Notes: a model not told the origin generated them from the letters alone. 64,000 nucleotides of DNA from Verrucomicrobiia bacterium (GCA_019634625.1 JAHCBA010000026.1:35456-99455), one strand, 5' to 3'; shown: positions 39,669 to 50,500, counted from the stretch's first letter. Program-made: numbers and translations.

Positions 39669-42611
39669 TCATGGAATCGCCCTGGCGAGGCGGAAGCCCA
39701 AGAAGGGAGAGCGAACGCCGGGGGCAAGACGGCGGCGGGAGGCTGAGCGACTGCACGCCGCCGAGCCGATGGAGGACTCGCTGCTCCACGCCGCCGAGTC
39801 GAAGGAGGCGATGGAGGACTCGCTGCTCCACCAGAACCTGCCGATCCGGGAACCGCCGCGACTTACGCGCAGCCAACCGCCACCGGGGCCGCTGGGATCA
39901 ATCTCCGCGCCGGTCAAATATGCGCCATGCCAGTCCGAGCACCATTCCCACACATTCCCCAACATGTCGTGCAGCCCAAAGGCGTTGGCCTGCTTGCCTC
40001 CCACTGGATGCGTCGTGCGGCCACTGTTCGCATCGTACCAAGCGATCTGGTCCAAGGGGCCGTAAGCCGGCCCGGTGGTTCCCGCCCGGCAGGCGTATTC
40101 CCACTCCGCCTCGGTCAACAGCCGATATGTCCCCCGCGGCACCCGCAGCCGGTTGCAGAGCTGGTTGATAAACTCCTGGGCGTCATTCCAACTCACCATC
40201 TCCACCGGGCCCGCGCCCCCCGTTGTCTTGAAATGGCTCGGGTTGCTTCCCTTCATCGCTTGCCAAATCGACTCGTCGTGATCCATGACTCGTGAAACTA
40301 GGGACGTTCTCGCGTTGCCCCACATCACCGCTTGCCAAACTGACTGCGTCACCGGGTACTTGCCCACATAAACGGCCCGAGAAAGCGTCACCTGTCGGGT
40401 GCTCTCGTCCAAGCCACGCCCCTCCTCATTGGCAGGACTTCCCATCTGAAACGTGCCGCCCGGCACGAAGCGCAACGCGATGTCGAACTGGGCCGTCCGA
40501 ACTTCCAACGGAAGACTCGCCGCCTGCGCCGCCGCGATCTGCCGCTGCTGCGCCTCCCGGCTGCCGGCATACAGCCCTTCGAGGGGCGCCGGACGGGCGT
40601 CGGCCACTGCGACCAAGTCCGCGGGCAGCGTTTGTTTCTCGACCACCTCCGCCTCTGCCGTGAACTCCGGCGCCACCCGCGACACCGCTCGATTGGGCGG
40701 GATCTCCACCCGCAGCATCTCCGAACGGAACCCCGGCCGGCGCAATTGCAGATCGTGAACCCCGGCGGGCAGTTCCATCCATCCGTTGCTGGGTTGGAGC
40801 CGGTTCTCACCCATCCAGATCGCCATCGTCGGATGCCCGACCACCGAAAGCCTTCCGGGCAAGGGCGCCAGGGGACGGTCCAGCAAGTGCTGTCTGCCCT
40901 GGACCAATCTCGTGATTCGACCGGTGGCCGGGGCGTGATCCGCGAGGTCGATCCGGAAGACCCAGTCCCCTTCCTCGAGGGATCGCACCAGCAGTTCACC
41001 CCCCGACTCGACCGGTCCCACGGTCCGCGACGCCCCCGCCGCATCGGTCAGGGTCAGGCGGGCGCCCGGGTTGGACTTCAACAGCACCTCGCCCCGCAGA
41101 CGATCCAGGTGCACCTGGACGTCGATCACCTCGGTGTCGCTGCCGGCCCGGATCCGCTGCTGGTTGACCTGGTAACCCGGCTTGAACACCACCAGCCCAT
41201 ACTGGGCCTCAGGATCCTCCGGCAGATCGAACTCCAGTTCCCCAGAAGCCGGCGCCTGTCGTTCGGCCAGCACGCCCCCGTTGGCCTGATGATCGACGAC
41301 CCGGACGGTGGCGCCCTCGGGCCACACCCGGACCCGCAGCAACCGCTGGCTCAGGGAGGGATTAGGGATGATCAGCGGATGGAGCGCCGCCTCTTGCATC
41401 GGGGAGTCCTCCACGGCCGGCGATCCTCCGGTCCCGGCAACCCAGGCGGACGCCAGCCCGCGGATCCGATCGCCCCACTCGTGCCAGGCCTCCGGGAAGG
41501 CAACCGCCATGCCCAGCGCACCGATCCCCAACGCCATCGCCAACCCCACCCCGGCCCGCACCACCCACCGGGCGCCGGACCCGCGCCCGCGCAACCCCCG
41601 GCACGCCCGCAGGCGGTTATACAGGTCGTCCGCGTCACGGGGGCACTCCGGGTTCCTGGGGTCTGAAGCCAGGCATGCCGTGGCCAACGCATCGAAACGT
41701 CGATCCTTCGGAAGCTTGTCCTTCAGCAAGCCAGCGACGCCGTCGGCCGTGAAGCGCGGATCCCGGGGCCCCTTTGGTCGCTCGCCGGTCAGGGCTTCCA
41801 CCAGGATCACCCCCAGGGAATGGACATCCCATTGGCGCTGATAGTCCTCAACCCACTCCGGGTGCTCGACCACCCAGGGAGGCATGTAACCCGGCGTGCC
41901 CCCGGCAGCGGCCCCCGTGGCAGTCAGATCCGTATCGTGATCGGCGCGGGCGAGGCCGAGGTCGAGCAGGACCACCTTCCTGCCGCCGTCCTCGAGCATG
42001 GCGTTCGAGGGTTTCAGGTCGCGGTGACGGACGCCCTTCTCGTGCAGGAGCCCGACGATGCGGCACAGTTCCTCGACGACCTCCAACCGGGCTTCGACAG
42101 GCACCCTGGGATCCGCCAACCGCTCCGCCAGGCTGGGCCCGTCGATCCAGCGGGTCGCATAGTAAGGGCAGCCGTCCTTGGCAACCCCCACGTCCTCGTC
42201 CTGAACCTTGATCACCCCGTGGCTCCGGATGCTCTGCGTGTGCTGAATCTCCCGTTGGAACCGCGGTCGATCCGCTCCCGGCAGGCAGATCTTTACCGCC
42301 ACGGCCTCCTGCGTCCCGAGCCGGATACCCCGGCACAGCAGACTCATGTTCGAGCGGCGGACCAGGGATTGAAGCTCGTACGCGCCGAACACGATCGGCG
42401 GCTTGATCGGCCCGGACGCCACGACCAGCAGGCGTGTCGGGTACTCCGGATACGGATGCGTATGGCTCGATGACGTCTTCACAGGGACCGGTGGAAGGGA
42501 GTGGGTTCGGGGCGGATCACCGGTCGCGGTTGGACCGGACTGTGAGGCTTTTTCGGGAGGGCCGCCAAGACTGGATCGATAGGTGCGGTCGCGAACGGTG
42601 CAGCGTGTCAT
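39669..42611 (-). CDS. Transmembrane Ser/Thr kinase with PEGA-like and FGE-sulfatase-type domains
   Basis: About 980 residues. The kinase domain (about 70-320) has VAVKICLPG (Lys), HRDLKPSN and LLDLGLAR (DLG for DFG). The Gly-rich loop is not recognisable. One helix (about 345-370, AGVGLAMALGIGALGMAVAF) leads to a periplasmic part with PEGA-like repeats (about 475-690). A formylglycine-generating-enzyme type domain (about 735-980) follows: FVPGGTFQMGSP, MVSWNDAQEFINQLC, YRLLTEAEWEYACRAGTTG, NVWEWCSDW, VSRGGS, LGFRLAR. Such domains usually act as ligand binders when fused to kinases. The C-terminal segment between RGGS and LGFRLAR is expanded by two imperfect repeats (WSSESSIASFDSAA, WSSESSIGSAA; 39756-39830). 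The start is uncertain. ATG 42611 lies in a family A repeat; a GTG near 42480 (VKTSSSHTH) is an alternative. Confidence 0.85.
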   Translation of the reverse strand: MTRCTVRDRTYRSSLGGPPEKASQSGPTATGDPPRTHSLPPVPVKTSSSHTHPYPEYPTRLLVVASGPIKPPIVFGAYELQSLVRRSNMSLLCRGIRLGTQEAVAVKICLPGADRPRFQREIQHTQSIRSHGVIKVQDEDVGVAKDGCPYYATRWIDGPSLAERLADPRVPVEARLEVVEELCRIVGLLHEKGVRHRDLKPSNAMLEDGGRKVVLLDLGLARADHDTDLTATGAAAGGTPGYMPPWVVEHPEWVEDYQRQWDVHSLGVILVEALTGERPKGPRDPRFTADGVAGLLKDKLPKDRRFDALATACLASDPRNPECPRDADDLYNRLRACRGLRGRGSGARWVVRAGVGLAMALGIGALGMAVAFPEAWHEWGDRIRGLASAWVAGTGGSPAVEDSPMQEAALHPLIIPNPSLSQRLLRVRVWPEGATVRVVDHQANGGVLAERQAPASGELEFDLPEDPEAQYGLVVFKPGYQVNQQRIRAGSDTEVIDVQVHLDRLRGEVLLKSNPGARLTLTDAAGASRTVGPVESGGELLVRSLEEGDWVFRIDLADHAPATGRITRLVQGRQHLLDRPLAPLPGRLSVVGHPTMAIWMGENRLQPSNGWMELPAGVHDLQLRRPGFRSEMLRVEIPPNRAVSRVAPEFTAEAEVVEKQTLPADLVAVADARPAPLEGLYAGSREAQQRQIAAAQAASLPLEVRTAQFDIALRFVPGGTFQMGSPANEEGRGLDESTRQVTLSRAVYVGKYPVTQSVWQAVMWGNARTSLVSRVMDHDESIWQAMKGSNPSHFKTTGGAGPVEMVSWNDAQEFINQLCNRLRVPRGTYRLLTEAEWEYACRAGTTGPAYGPLDQIAWYDANSGRTTHPVGGKQANAFGLHDMLGNVWEWCSDWHGAYLTGAEIDPSGPGGGWLRVSRGGSRIGRFWWSSESSIASFDSAAWSSESSIGSAACSRSASRRRLAPGVRSPFLGFRLARAIP

Positions 42612-42722
42612 CGGAGGGGCGAGTTCCACGAGCCCGCAACGGTGTGGAGCGTTGGGTTGAGGACTCACGGAGTTCGTCCCTCCGAACGACTGCATCCTGA
42701 CCGACAACCCGGAGATGCATGG
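42605..42722. repeat. Family A palindromic repeat upstream of the kinase gene
   Basis: TCGGAGGGGCGAGTTCCACGAG ... GTGAGTCCTCAACCCAAC in reverse orientation, with the outer end GACAACCCGGAGATGCAT. It contains the central pair GGAGGG...CCCTCC and covers the likely promoter region of the kinase gene, 42612-42794. No other gene fits in that gap. Confidence 0.7.
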
Positions 42723-42794
42723 CGTCGTGAAGGGCCGTTCGCCGCCCGGGAACCCCATTGCTCCATGGGGTCCCCGGGGGAGCACCGTCTCGAC

Positions 42795-43610
42795 TCACCG
42801 GGCGTCGGCCGGAGCCGTCAGCATGCGGTCGATCTGGTCGAGGAGACCCGGTTGACCCGGCCCTTCGTTGTGGGCGATGACTCCGTTCACCGAGGAGGAG
42901 CGCGTCCCGCCCGCGGTGTGCGCCTGACGCTCCTCGCGCCTAACCCGCTCGCCAAAGGCCTTCATCGACTCCGCCAACTCGCCCTGGGACCGGGTCAGCG
43001 ACACCGTATCCAGCGGGGCGGCCAGGGTTTGCAACTCGCGGCTCAGAGCCGCATTCGCAAACTGCGCCTCGAGAAGTTCCAACTCCCGCAATTTGGCATC
43101 CCGCGCCTCGCTGGCGCTTTGCAACCGGGCCCGCCCTTCCCGCACCGCCGACTCCAGACGTTCCACCGCCGCCTGCTTCGTCTCCAGGGTCGCCCGATCC
43201 CGTTCCATCCGCGCCAACCGGGCCTGGGCCGAGGCTTCCACCTGGGCCCGGCTGAACGCCTTGCCCCGGATCTCGAACGTCTGCCGGTCCTGGGCCAGCA
43301 GGTTGCGTTCGGTCACCAGGTCCGTCCGATCCTGCGCCACCTGGGACTCAAGCCCCTGGATGTCGCGCCGTTGGGCGGCAGCCGAGGACTCCACCTCGGC
43401 GATTTTGTCGGAGAACGCCAGGACCTCGTCGGTCATCGACGCGATCAGGGTCCGGATGCGCCGGGCCTCGTAGTCGGCCGGAGTGGCGCTGCGGACCGAG
43501 GCTTTGGCGTCGTCGCGGAGCGTGGTGACATGACTGCGCACCGCCTTGCCGCCGAAAAGGGCGACCGCAGCGGCGGCCGACAGGATGAGGGTAATGAGGG
43601 TCGTCTTCAT
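42795..43610 (-). CDS. Membrane-anchored coiled-coil protein of unknown function
   Basis: A 271-residue protein with an N-terminal hydrophobic anchor (MKTTLITLILSAAAAVALFG). A long heptad-rich helix follows (about 55-215, for example VAQDRTDLVTERNLLAQDRQ and AQARLARMERDRATLETKQA). The C-terminal tail has IDRMLTAPADAR. I do not recognise the family. Topology suggests a periplasmic coiled coil. It lies 184 bp upstream of the kinase on the same strand, but a family A repeat separates them, so they need not be one transcript. Confidence 0.7.
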   Translation of the reverse strand: MKTTLITLILSAAAAVALFGGKAVRSHVTTLRDDAKASVRSATPADYEARRIRTLIASMTDEVLAFSDKIAEVESSAAAQRRDIQGLESQVAQDRTDLVTERNLLAQDRQTFEIRGKAFSRAQVEASAQARLARMERDRATLETKQAAVERLESAVREGRARLQSASEARDAKLRELELLEAQFANAALSRELQTLAAPLDTVSLTRSQGELAESMKAFGERVRREERQAHTAGGTRSSSVNGVIAHNEGPGQPGLLDQIDRMLTAPADAR

Positions 43611-43759
43611 GATTCTGGGAGGATTGGTTTTCGCTTCTGCGGCCCGGATTCGCCCGGGCTCCGCGTCTTCCTTCGCCAACGCCCTCCCGAATCCGGAAAA
43701 AAACGTTCCAAGAAGTTTTGGCCGACGACGTGAGGCGTTCCCCTTGCAGGCGCCGCGCC

Positions 43760-43870
43760 TCATCCGGAGACACCAAGGCACGGAGGAGAAGGACACGACG
43801 GTCATCTTGAATCCAAGCGGGAGCGCCATGGCGTACCTCCGTGTCTCCGTGCCTCTGTGTGAGGCAACGT
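43760..43870. repeat. Imperfect palindromic element with arms AGGCACGGAG and CTCCGTGCCT
   Basis: The arms at 43776-43785 and 43845-43854 are perfect 10-bp inverted repeats; the flanks (GGAGACACCA and CTCCGTGTCTCCGTGCCTCT) extend the similarity. The TCCGTGTCTCCGTGCCTC string is a type of interspersed repeat seen in several large bacterial genomes. It lies upstream of the coiled-coil gene. The surroundings 43611-43759 and 43871-43989 show nothing I can name. Confidence 0.5.
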
Positions 43871-43989
43871 CTGCTGCTCCAAAAGCGCACTACCCCCTTG
43901 CCCCGCAGGCGCTGACGCCAGGACGCGTGCTTTCGAATGTTCCACTCCCCGGCCCGCCTCCTCACATTGGCGCCCACAGCGAGATCTTC

Positions 43990-44508
<519 letters not shown>

Positions 44509-45150
44509 ATTTCACCACCCCGCTTCACCCTCCGGAGGGACGAGCTCCGCAAGTCCTCCATCCATTGCACCACTCCCCTGCGGCCTCGTGGAACTCTGCC
44601 CTCCGATCCCAACCCTCCGCTTCACCTTTCGGAGGGACGAGCTCCGCGAGTCCTCCATCCCATCGCACCATACTCTTTCCCCCTCCCCCTGGACTCGTAC
44701 TCAGCCCGAAGGGCGGTACTCGTACTCGTTCTCGTCCTCGACCCGCAGGCACACCGTTTCAGCGTCGCCTCATGGCGCGTCCGATGGGTTCGATCCTGTT
44801 CGGACCTCCCATTTCGCCTGCGAACCGGGCAGGGCGAGCACGATTACGATTACGATTACGATTACGATTACGATTACGATTACGAGGACTGCTGCGAAGG
44901 ACTGGGGTGTGCTGGCAGGGCGGGGACGTTGGGGGGCAGAGGCTGGGTCGGACTTTGTTGGGTGTGCACGCTTTAGCGTGTCGGGGCGGATTTGGGAGGC
45001 TCACGCTGAAGCGTGGACACCCAACGGTCCCTCCGACTTCACCACCCTCGCTTCACCCTCCGGAGGGCCGAGCTCCGCGAGTCCTCAATCCATTGCACCA
45101 CTCCCCTTGCGGCCTCGTGGAACTCGGCCCTCCGGACGCACCGCCCCGCT
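44509..45150. repeat. Composite family B repeat, copy 4, with inserted family A core halves
   Basis: It has two core palindromes (44536-44606 and 45058-45136) that include the family A half GCGGCCTCGTGGAACTCGGC. They flank the GTACTC block, the hairpin, a GATTAC array (44835-44890, about eight units) and the tail 44960-45023. The presence of family A sequence at both ends shows that the two families share modules. The remainder to 45241 is non-coding and ends at the beta-helix gene. Confidence 0.8.
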
Positions 45151-45241
45151 TCACCCTTGGGACACCGAAGCCCGGTTGCTGATCTTCGATTACCATGAGA
45201 ATCTTCCGGCCAGACTCCGAACCGCTTCTCTGGATGAATCC

Positions 45242-47443
45242 ATGATCCCGTTCCCCATGCACCCCTCCGTTCCCCACGCACCTCACCGGGCGGAAGCGTC
45301 CCCATCCAGTGCGGCCTGCCCGCCCTCAGGATCCTCGCGTCGGGGAATTCTTCATCGATGGGTCTTTTCCTTGCCCTGGTTGACCGTGCTGACGGCTTCT
45401 GGAATCGCCGCGGCGCAGGTGGATTCCTGCACCGAGGAGGCGCTGGCCACGGCCCTGCTGGGTGGCGGTACGGTGACGTTCGGCTGCAGCGGGACCATTC
45501 TCCTGGAACAACCCCTGAAGATCGAGGCGGACACCGTGATCGACGGGTCAGGCCAGCAGGTGGTCCTGGATGGAGGCGGGCGCGTTCGGATCTTCGAGGT
45601 GCAGGATGCGACGCGGCTCGAACTGAGGCAGTTGACCCTCGTGAATGGATTTCACGCCGGGGCCGATGCCAATCCGGAGACGGGCGAGGCGGCGTCCGAC
45701 GGCATGGGCGGGGCCGTCTGGGTGGGCGATGGGGGCCATCTCCTCGTGTCGGAATGCGTCTTCGAGGGACATCAGGTCCGGGGAGGGGCCGGGGCCGGAG
45801 CTTCCGTGGCGCGCCTGAGCGCAGGCGGTGCCCGGGGAGGAGCGATCCATGTCGGCAACGGGACGTTGCACATCGAGGATTCGGTGTTTTCGGAGAATCA
45901 GGCGGACGGAGGCGATGGAGGCGGTCAGGGGTTGACGCCGCACGAGACGGCATCGGGTCGGGGAGGCGCGGTGTATCATGATCTGGGAGAATCGCGCATG
46001 GTCCGCACCCGGTTCGTGAACAATCGGGCGCAAGGGAGCCTGCTGACAGAAGCCTTGGTGAGTCCGAGAAACGGGAGCGCCTACGGTGGCGCGCTCTATG
46101 CGGGTGCCGCGGACCTGCTGCTCGATGGATGTCAGTTCCTCAGCAACCGGGTGAATGTCGGATCGGCGCCCCGCAACACCGGAGCGGGAGAGGCGGCCGG
46201 GGGAGCGGTCTATATCGGTGCCGGTCCATCGGAGGCCCTGATCCGCGAATCGACCTTTGAATCGAATGTGTGCCCGGGCGGCCGGGGTTGGGATCTGGCG
46301 ACGGAAGGCCGCGGCGGGGCCATCGCCAGTCTCCGATCCTGGCAGTGCAGGTTGTCCATGTTCCTCTCCAACCGGGTCGAGGGGGGAATGTCCATCAGCG
46401 CCGGTGCGCCCGGAAAGGGAGGCGCCATCTGGAGCGCGGCACCCATGGCGATCGAGGACTGCACCTTCCTGGACAACTCGGCCGTCGGCGTCATGGGTCA
46501 GGGCAGCATGGCGGTGGGCGATGCACCGGACGGCTCGGAGGCGCTGGGCGGTGCGGTGTTCGTGGAGGGGGCGACGTGGATTCGAGGAAGCGCTTTTGCG
46601 AGGAACCAGGCGGTCGGAGGGCCCGGCAATTCCGTGCCGGGCTTTCCCAATTCTGGCGGCGGCGATGGCCTGGGAGGGGCGGTGTTCGGAGCCGCTCCGC
46701 TGGCGATGTGGAACTGCACCCTCATCGGGAATGAGGCCTTTGCCGGCCAACCGGATGCCTTCCTCGGACAGAATCCCGGCAACGCGCGGGGAGGAGCCAT
46801 TCACCTGGCGGCCGGTCCGTTCGGGGGCACCAACCTGACCCTGGTGGGCAATCGTGTCGTCGCCACAGACGCGGGGGGAACCGTCGAGGGGGCGGGCTTC
46901 CACATGATGCCCGATGTCACCCAGGCGTCGCTGATCAACACGATCCTGTTCGGAAACGAGCCGGGCGGGGATTGGGTCGGAACGTTCGAGACGTTTCGGT
47001 CCAATCTCACCACGGCCGGTCTCGCGACCGACGGCGTGGAACCGCGACTGGGCACGTTTGGCGATTACGGCGGACCGACCTGGACGGTGTCCCTCCTGGA
47101 AGGAAGTCCGGCCATCGACGCCGGCGAAAGTCTGTCATGTCCGGAAACGGACCAGCGGGGCGTGATGCGTCCTGTCGGTGCGGGCTGCGACCTGGGAGCC
47201 TTCGAGTTCACGGCGCCTTACCTGGCGAACACGCTGGTGGCCGAACGGAAGGCGGACGGGCGGATGCAGGTGGTCTTTGCGGGCGAACCGGACCAGGACT
47301 TCGTGGTGGAGACATCGACCGATCTGGTGGAATGGCGCGCCGCTTCCACGAACCAGGTCAATGCGGTGGGACTCCTTGTCTTCGGGGAGGGGCGGGACTC
47401 GGGACAGCCGGGGCCAACCTTTCTGCGCGTGGCCCGACCGTAA
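45242..47443 (+). CDS. Secreted right-handed beta-helix protein with choice-of-anchor-Q type region
   Basis: A 733-residue protein. A hydrophobic signal segment (about 42-60, FSLPWLTVLTASGIAAAQ) is preceded by an unusually long Pro/Ser-rich leader, so the real start may be a later alternative codon. The body (about 100-640) is made of repeated beta-helix rungs with GGAVWVGDGG, RGGAIHVGNG, YGGALYAGAA, GGAVYIGAG and GKGGAIWS; each rung ends in a Gly-Gly-Ala-[IV] turn. GSPAIDAGESLSCP and CDLGAFEF mark the choice-of-anchor-Q region. The C-terminal part (about 655-733, FVVETSTDLVEWRAASTNQV) is a Verrucomicrobia-type repeat domain. Function is unknown; a surface or polysaccharide-binding role is possible. 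It faces the type II secretion operon. Confidence 0.8.
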   Translation: MIPFPMHPSVPHAPHRAEASPSSAACPPSGSSRRGILHRWVFSLPWLTVLTASGIAAAQVDSCTEEALATALLGGGTVTFGCSGTILLEQPLKIEADTVIDGSGQQVVLDGGGRVRIFEVQDATRLELRQLTLVNGFHAGADANPETGEAASDGMGGAVWVGDGGHLLVSECVFEGHQVRGGAGAGASVARLSAGGARGGAIHVGNGTLHIEDSVFSENQADGGDGGGQGLTPHETASGRGGAVYHDLGESRMVRTRFVNNRAQGSLLTEALVSPRNGSAYGGALYAGAADLLLDGCQFLSNRVNVGSAPRNTGAGEAAGGAVYIGAGPSEALIRESTFESNVCPGGRGWDLATEGRGGAIASLRSWQCRLSMFLSNRVEGGMSISAGAPGKGGAIWSAAPMAIEDCTFLDNSAVGVMGQGSMAVGDAPDGSEALGGAVFVEGATWIRGSAFARNQAVGGPGNSVPGFPNSGGGDGLGGAVFGAAPLAMWNCTLIGNEAFAGQPDAFLGQNPGNARGGAIHLAAGPFGGTNLTLVGNRVVATDAGGTVEGAGFHMMPDVTQASLINTILFGNEPGGDWVGTFETFRSNLTTAGLATDGVEPRLGTFGDYGGPTWTVSLLEGSPAIDAGESLSCPETDQRGVMRPVGAGCDLGAFEFTAPYLANTLVAERKADGRMQVVFAGEPDQDFVVETSTDLVEWRAASTNQVNAVGLLVFGEGRDSGQPGPTFLRVARP

Positions 47444-47473
47444 TCCGGCGCAGGCACGGAATCCTGAGGCTTG

Positions 47474-47523
47474 GAGCCTGTCTGAAAACTGGAAGGGGCC
47501 CCTTCCAGTTTGCAGACCGGCTC
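47474..47523. terminator. 50-bp near-perfect palindrome between convergent genes
   Basis: The core of 26 bp (47486-47511) is perfectly self-complementary without a loop, and its outer arms GAGCCTGTCTG and CAGACCGGCTC extend the symmetry with two mismatches. It lies between the stops of the beta-helix gene (47443) and gspD (47524) and can terminate both. There is no T-run. Confidence 0.55.
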
Positions 47524-50500
47524 TTAGTCAGGGGACGTGCCAGGGTCGGTTTCGGGGATGGCGTTGATGCCGTCGCGCCACGGGCGCAGGAGGGGGGCGC
47601 GATGGTCGATGTCCTGGAGGAGGGCGCGGGCTTCCTCGGGGGTGCGGGTGATCTTCGGGCGAAGGAAGACCATGAGCTGCACGTCGCGGGCGAGTTTGTC
47701 CTTTTTTCGGAAGGCCAGGCCCAGGACGGGGATGTCGCCGAGAACGGGGACTTTGCGGCGGGTGTCGGAGATCTGCTTCTGGATGATGCCGCCAAGGACG
47801 AGGGTTTCGTTGTCCTTGACGGTGACGTCGGTGCGGAAGGTGCGGGTGTCGAGGATGGCGCCGCCGAAGAGGGTTTGTCCGGACTGGATGGAGGAGGATT
47901 CGGCGCGGATTTTGAGGGCGACGTCGCCGCCTATGTTGATGTGGGGGGTGACCTCCAGGATGATGCCGACGCGTTTGTACTGGAAGGACTGGGTGAGGCC
48001 GCCGACGTCGGTGGTCTGGCTGCGGTCGATGAAGGGGACCTGCTGGCCGACGAAGAGGCGGCCCATTTCGTTGTCGGCGATGTTGATCTGGGGTTCGGCG
48101 AGGACGGTCGCGTCGGTGTTGCGGCGGAGGAACTGGACGAGGACGTCGAGGTTGATGGAGGCGTCGAGGACGCCGGAGCGGAGGGTGCTGAGGGAGATGG
48201 GGAGGCCGCCGGAGCCGCCGGTGTTGACGCGGGTGTCTTCGCCGAAGCCGCGGATGTAGCGGGTGCTGGCGCCGCCGAGGATCGAGCCGTCGTAGTCGTC
48301 GGCGGTGAAGGTGCGGCTGCCGTCGGGCGACCAGCGGACGCCGAGTTTGTCCATGGCGTCGGTGGAGACCTCGACGATGCGGGCTTCGATGAGGACCTGG
48401 GCGGTGGGGGCGTCGAGATCCTCGATGAGCTTGGTGATCTGGGTGAGGAGATGGACGTTGGCGGAGACGAGGAGGGCATTGCTGCGATGGTCGGGGACGA
48501 CGCGGACGCGTCCGACGAGGTCGCTGACCTGGCGGGCGGTGGCGCGTCCGTCGGAGGAGCGGGGGGTGTCGGGCTGGCCGCCGAGCCAGGGGAAGTAGCC
48601 GTCTTCACGGGATTCCTGGCCGAGTTCGAAGCTGGCGTCGGCGGGGACGGAGGACTGCTGCTGCTGGCCGCCCTGGGGTTGGGGCTGGTTCTGGGGGGCG
48701 GTGGGGCGGAGGGGTGGGGAGCCGTTCTTGGCGAAGAGGACGTTGAGGTTGTTGGCGACGGTGGCGGCCTTGGCGAAGCGGAGGGGGACCCGGAGGGTGG
48801 TTTCCCCGGCCTGGGAGGGGACGTCGAGCTGTTCGAGGATTTCCTCGACGACGGCGAGGTTCTCGCGGGAGTTGGAGGTGATGATGATGGTGTTGGAGTA
48901 GGGCTCGCTGGTGATGCGGACCTTGCCGTAGAGGCGGCCGACATCGCGGTCGGCGGTGGTGGATTGGGAGTCGCCCCAGAAATCCCAGTAGGAACGCTGC
49001 TGCTGGCGGCGGAGGAAGAGTTCGTTGAGGACATCCTCGATGTCCACGGCGCTGACGTATTTGAGCTGGTAGATGCGGGGGGCGAGGCTGTCGTCGGTGA
49101 CCGGTTCATCGAGCTCGCGGATCATGCGGGCGAAGCCGTCCATCTGGGCGGGGGGCGCCTGGACGACGACGGCGTTGCGGCGGCGGTCGGCGACGAAGCT
49201 GGGTTTTTTGGAGGCGCCGCGGGGCTGGGAGGAATAGATGAAGTAGTAGGGGGAACGGGAGGCGGAACTCTGGGCTTCGCCGAGTTCCTGGAGTTGCTTG
49301 GCGACGTCCTGGGCGTCGGCGTTCTTGAGGCTGAACGTCTGGATGACCATTTCCTGGGCCTCGTCGGTGTCGAGGGTGACGAGGAGCTGTTGAAGGGCTT
49401 CGAAGTTGGCGAGGCTTGAGAGGATGATGAGGGAGTTGGACCGTTCGTTGGCCGTGATCTCGATGACGTCCTTCATGGAACGTCCGCTCAGGCGTTGATA
49501 GAGGGGTCCGATCTCGCGGACGAAATCGGCGGCCTGGACATGGCGGAGGGGCAGGACACGGACGGAGACATCGTCGGGCTTGTCCTTGTCGAGGATCTCG
49601 ACGAGCTGGCGGACCTCCTGGAGGCGGGCGCGTGGGGTGGAGACGATGAGGCGGTTGGCGGTTTTGTCTGGCCAGATGCGGACCTGCTGCGCGGAGCCGG
49701 AACCCGCCGGACCGCCCGGAGAGGGGGAGGGCGACGGTGAAGGCATGCTGATGGACATGCCGGGGGGCATGCCCGGGGGACGGGAGGAACCGGAGCCGCC
49801 GGAGGGAGAGGGTGGGGGGGCGGGCTGGGCATTGACGATGAGGCTGACGAGGTTGCCGATTTCCTCGGCCTGGGCATGGCGGAGGGGGATCACCTCGACG
49901 ACGGCGTCGCCGACGGAGACGACATCGAGGTCCTTCATCAGCTCGACGAGGAGCCGGAGGTTGTTGTTGAAGTCGGTGACGAGGAGCTGGTTGGAGCGTT
50001 CGTCGATCTCGACGGTGGCGCGGTCGGAGAGGACGGGACGGATCTTGTCGCGCACCTCGGCAGCCTGGACGTGGTCGAGGCTGAAGATCTTGAGGAGGCG
50101 CTGATGTCCGTCGGGGATGACGGAATCGGAGGCGCTGACCACGCCGGGGCTGAGTCTTACGTCCTGACCTTCGGGGACGATCAGGATGGAGTGGTCGGTT
50201 TCGATGGCATTGAAACCCTCGATGGCGAGGGCGCGATAGACGAGGTCAATGGCCTGGCGCGGAGAGACTTTGCGGGAACTGACGAGGGTGAGCTGGCACT
50301 GGACGCGGGGATGTTTGATGACGGTCTTGCCGGTGGTCTCGGCGAGCCACTGGACGATCATGTCCACATTGGCACCCTGGAAGGAGACCTGGACTTCCGC
50401 GGGGACAGCCGGGGCCTCGGCTGGCGGAGTGGCACCGGGGGGGGTGGGAGGAGCGCCGGGCGCGGGTGTGGCGGGGGTGGGGACGGCAGGAGCGCCGGGC

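Noticed and set aside
39756..39830. Diversity-generating retroelement variable region in the kinase FGE-type domain
   Set aside because: The location fits, but no reverse transcriptase, template repeat or Asn-rich codon pattern is present in the window. Kept only as a repeat expansion.
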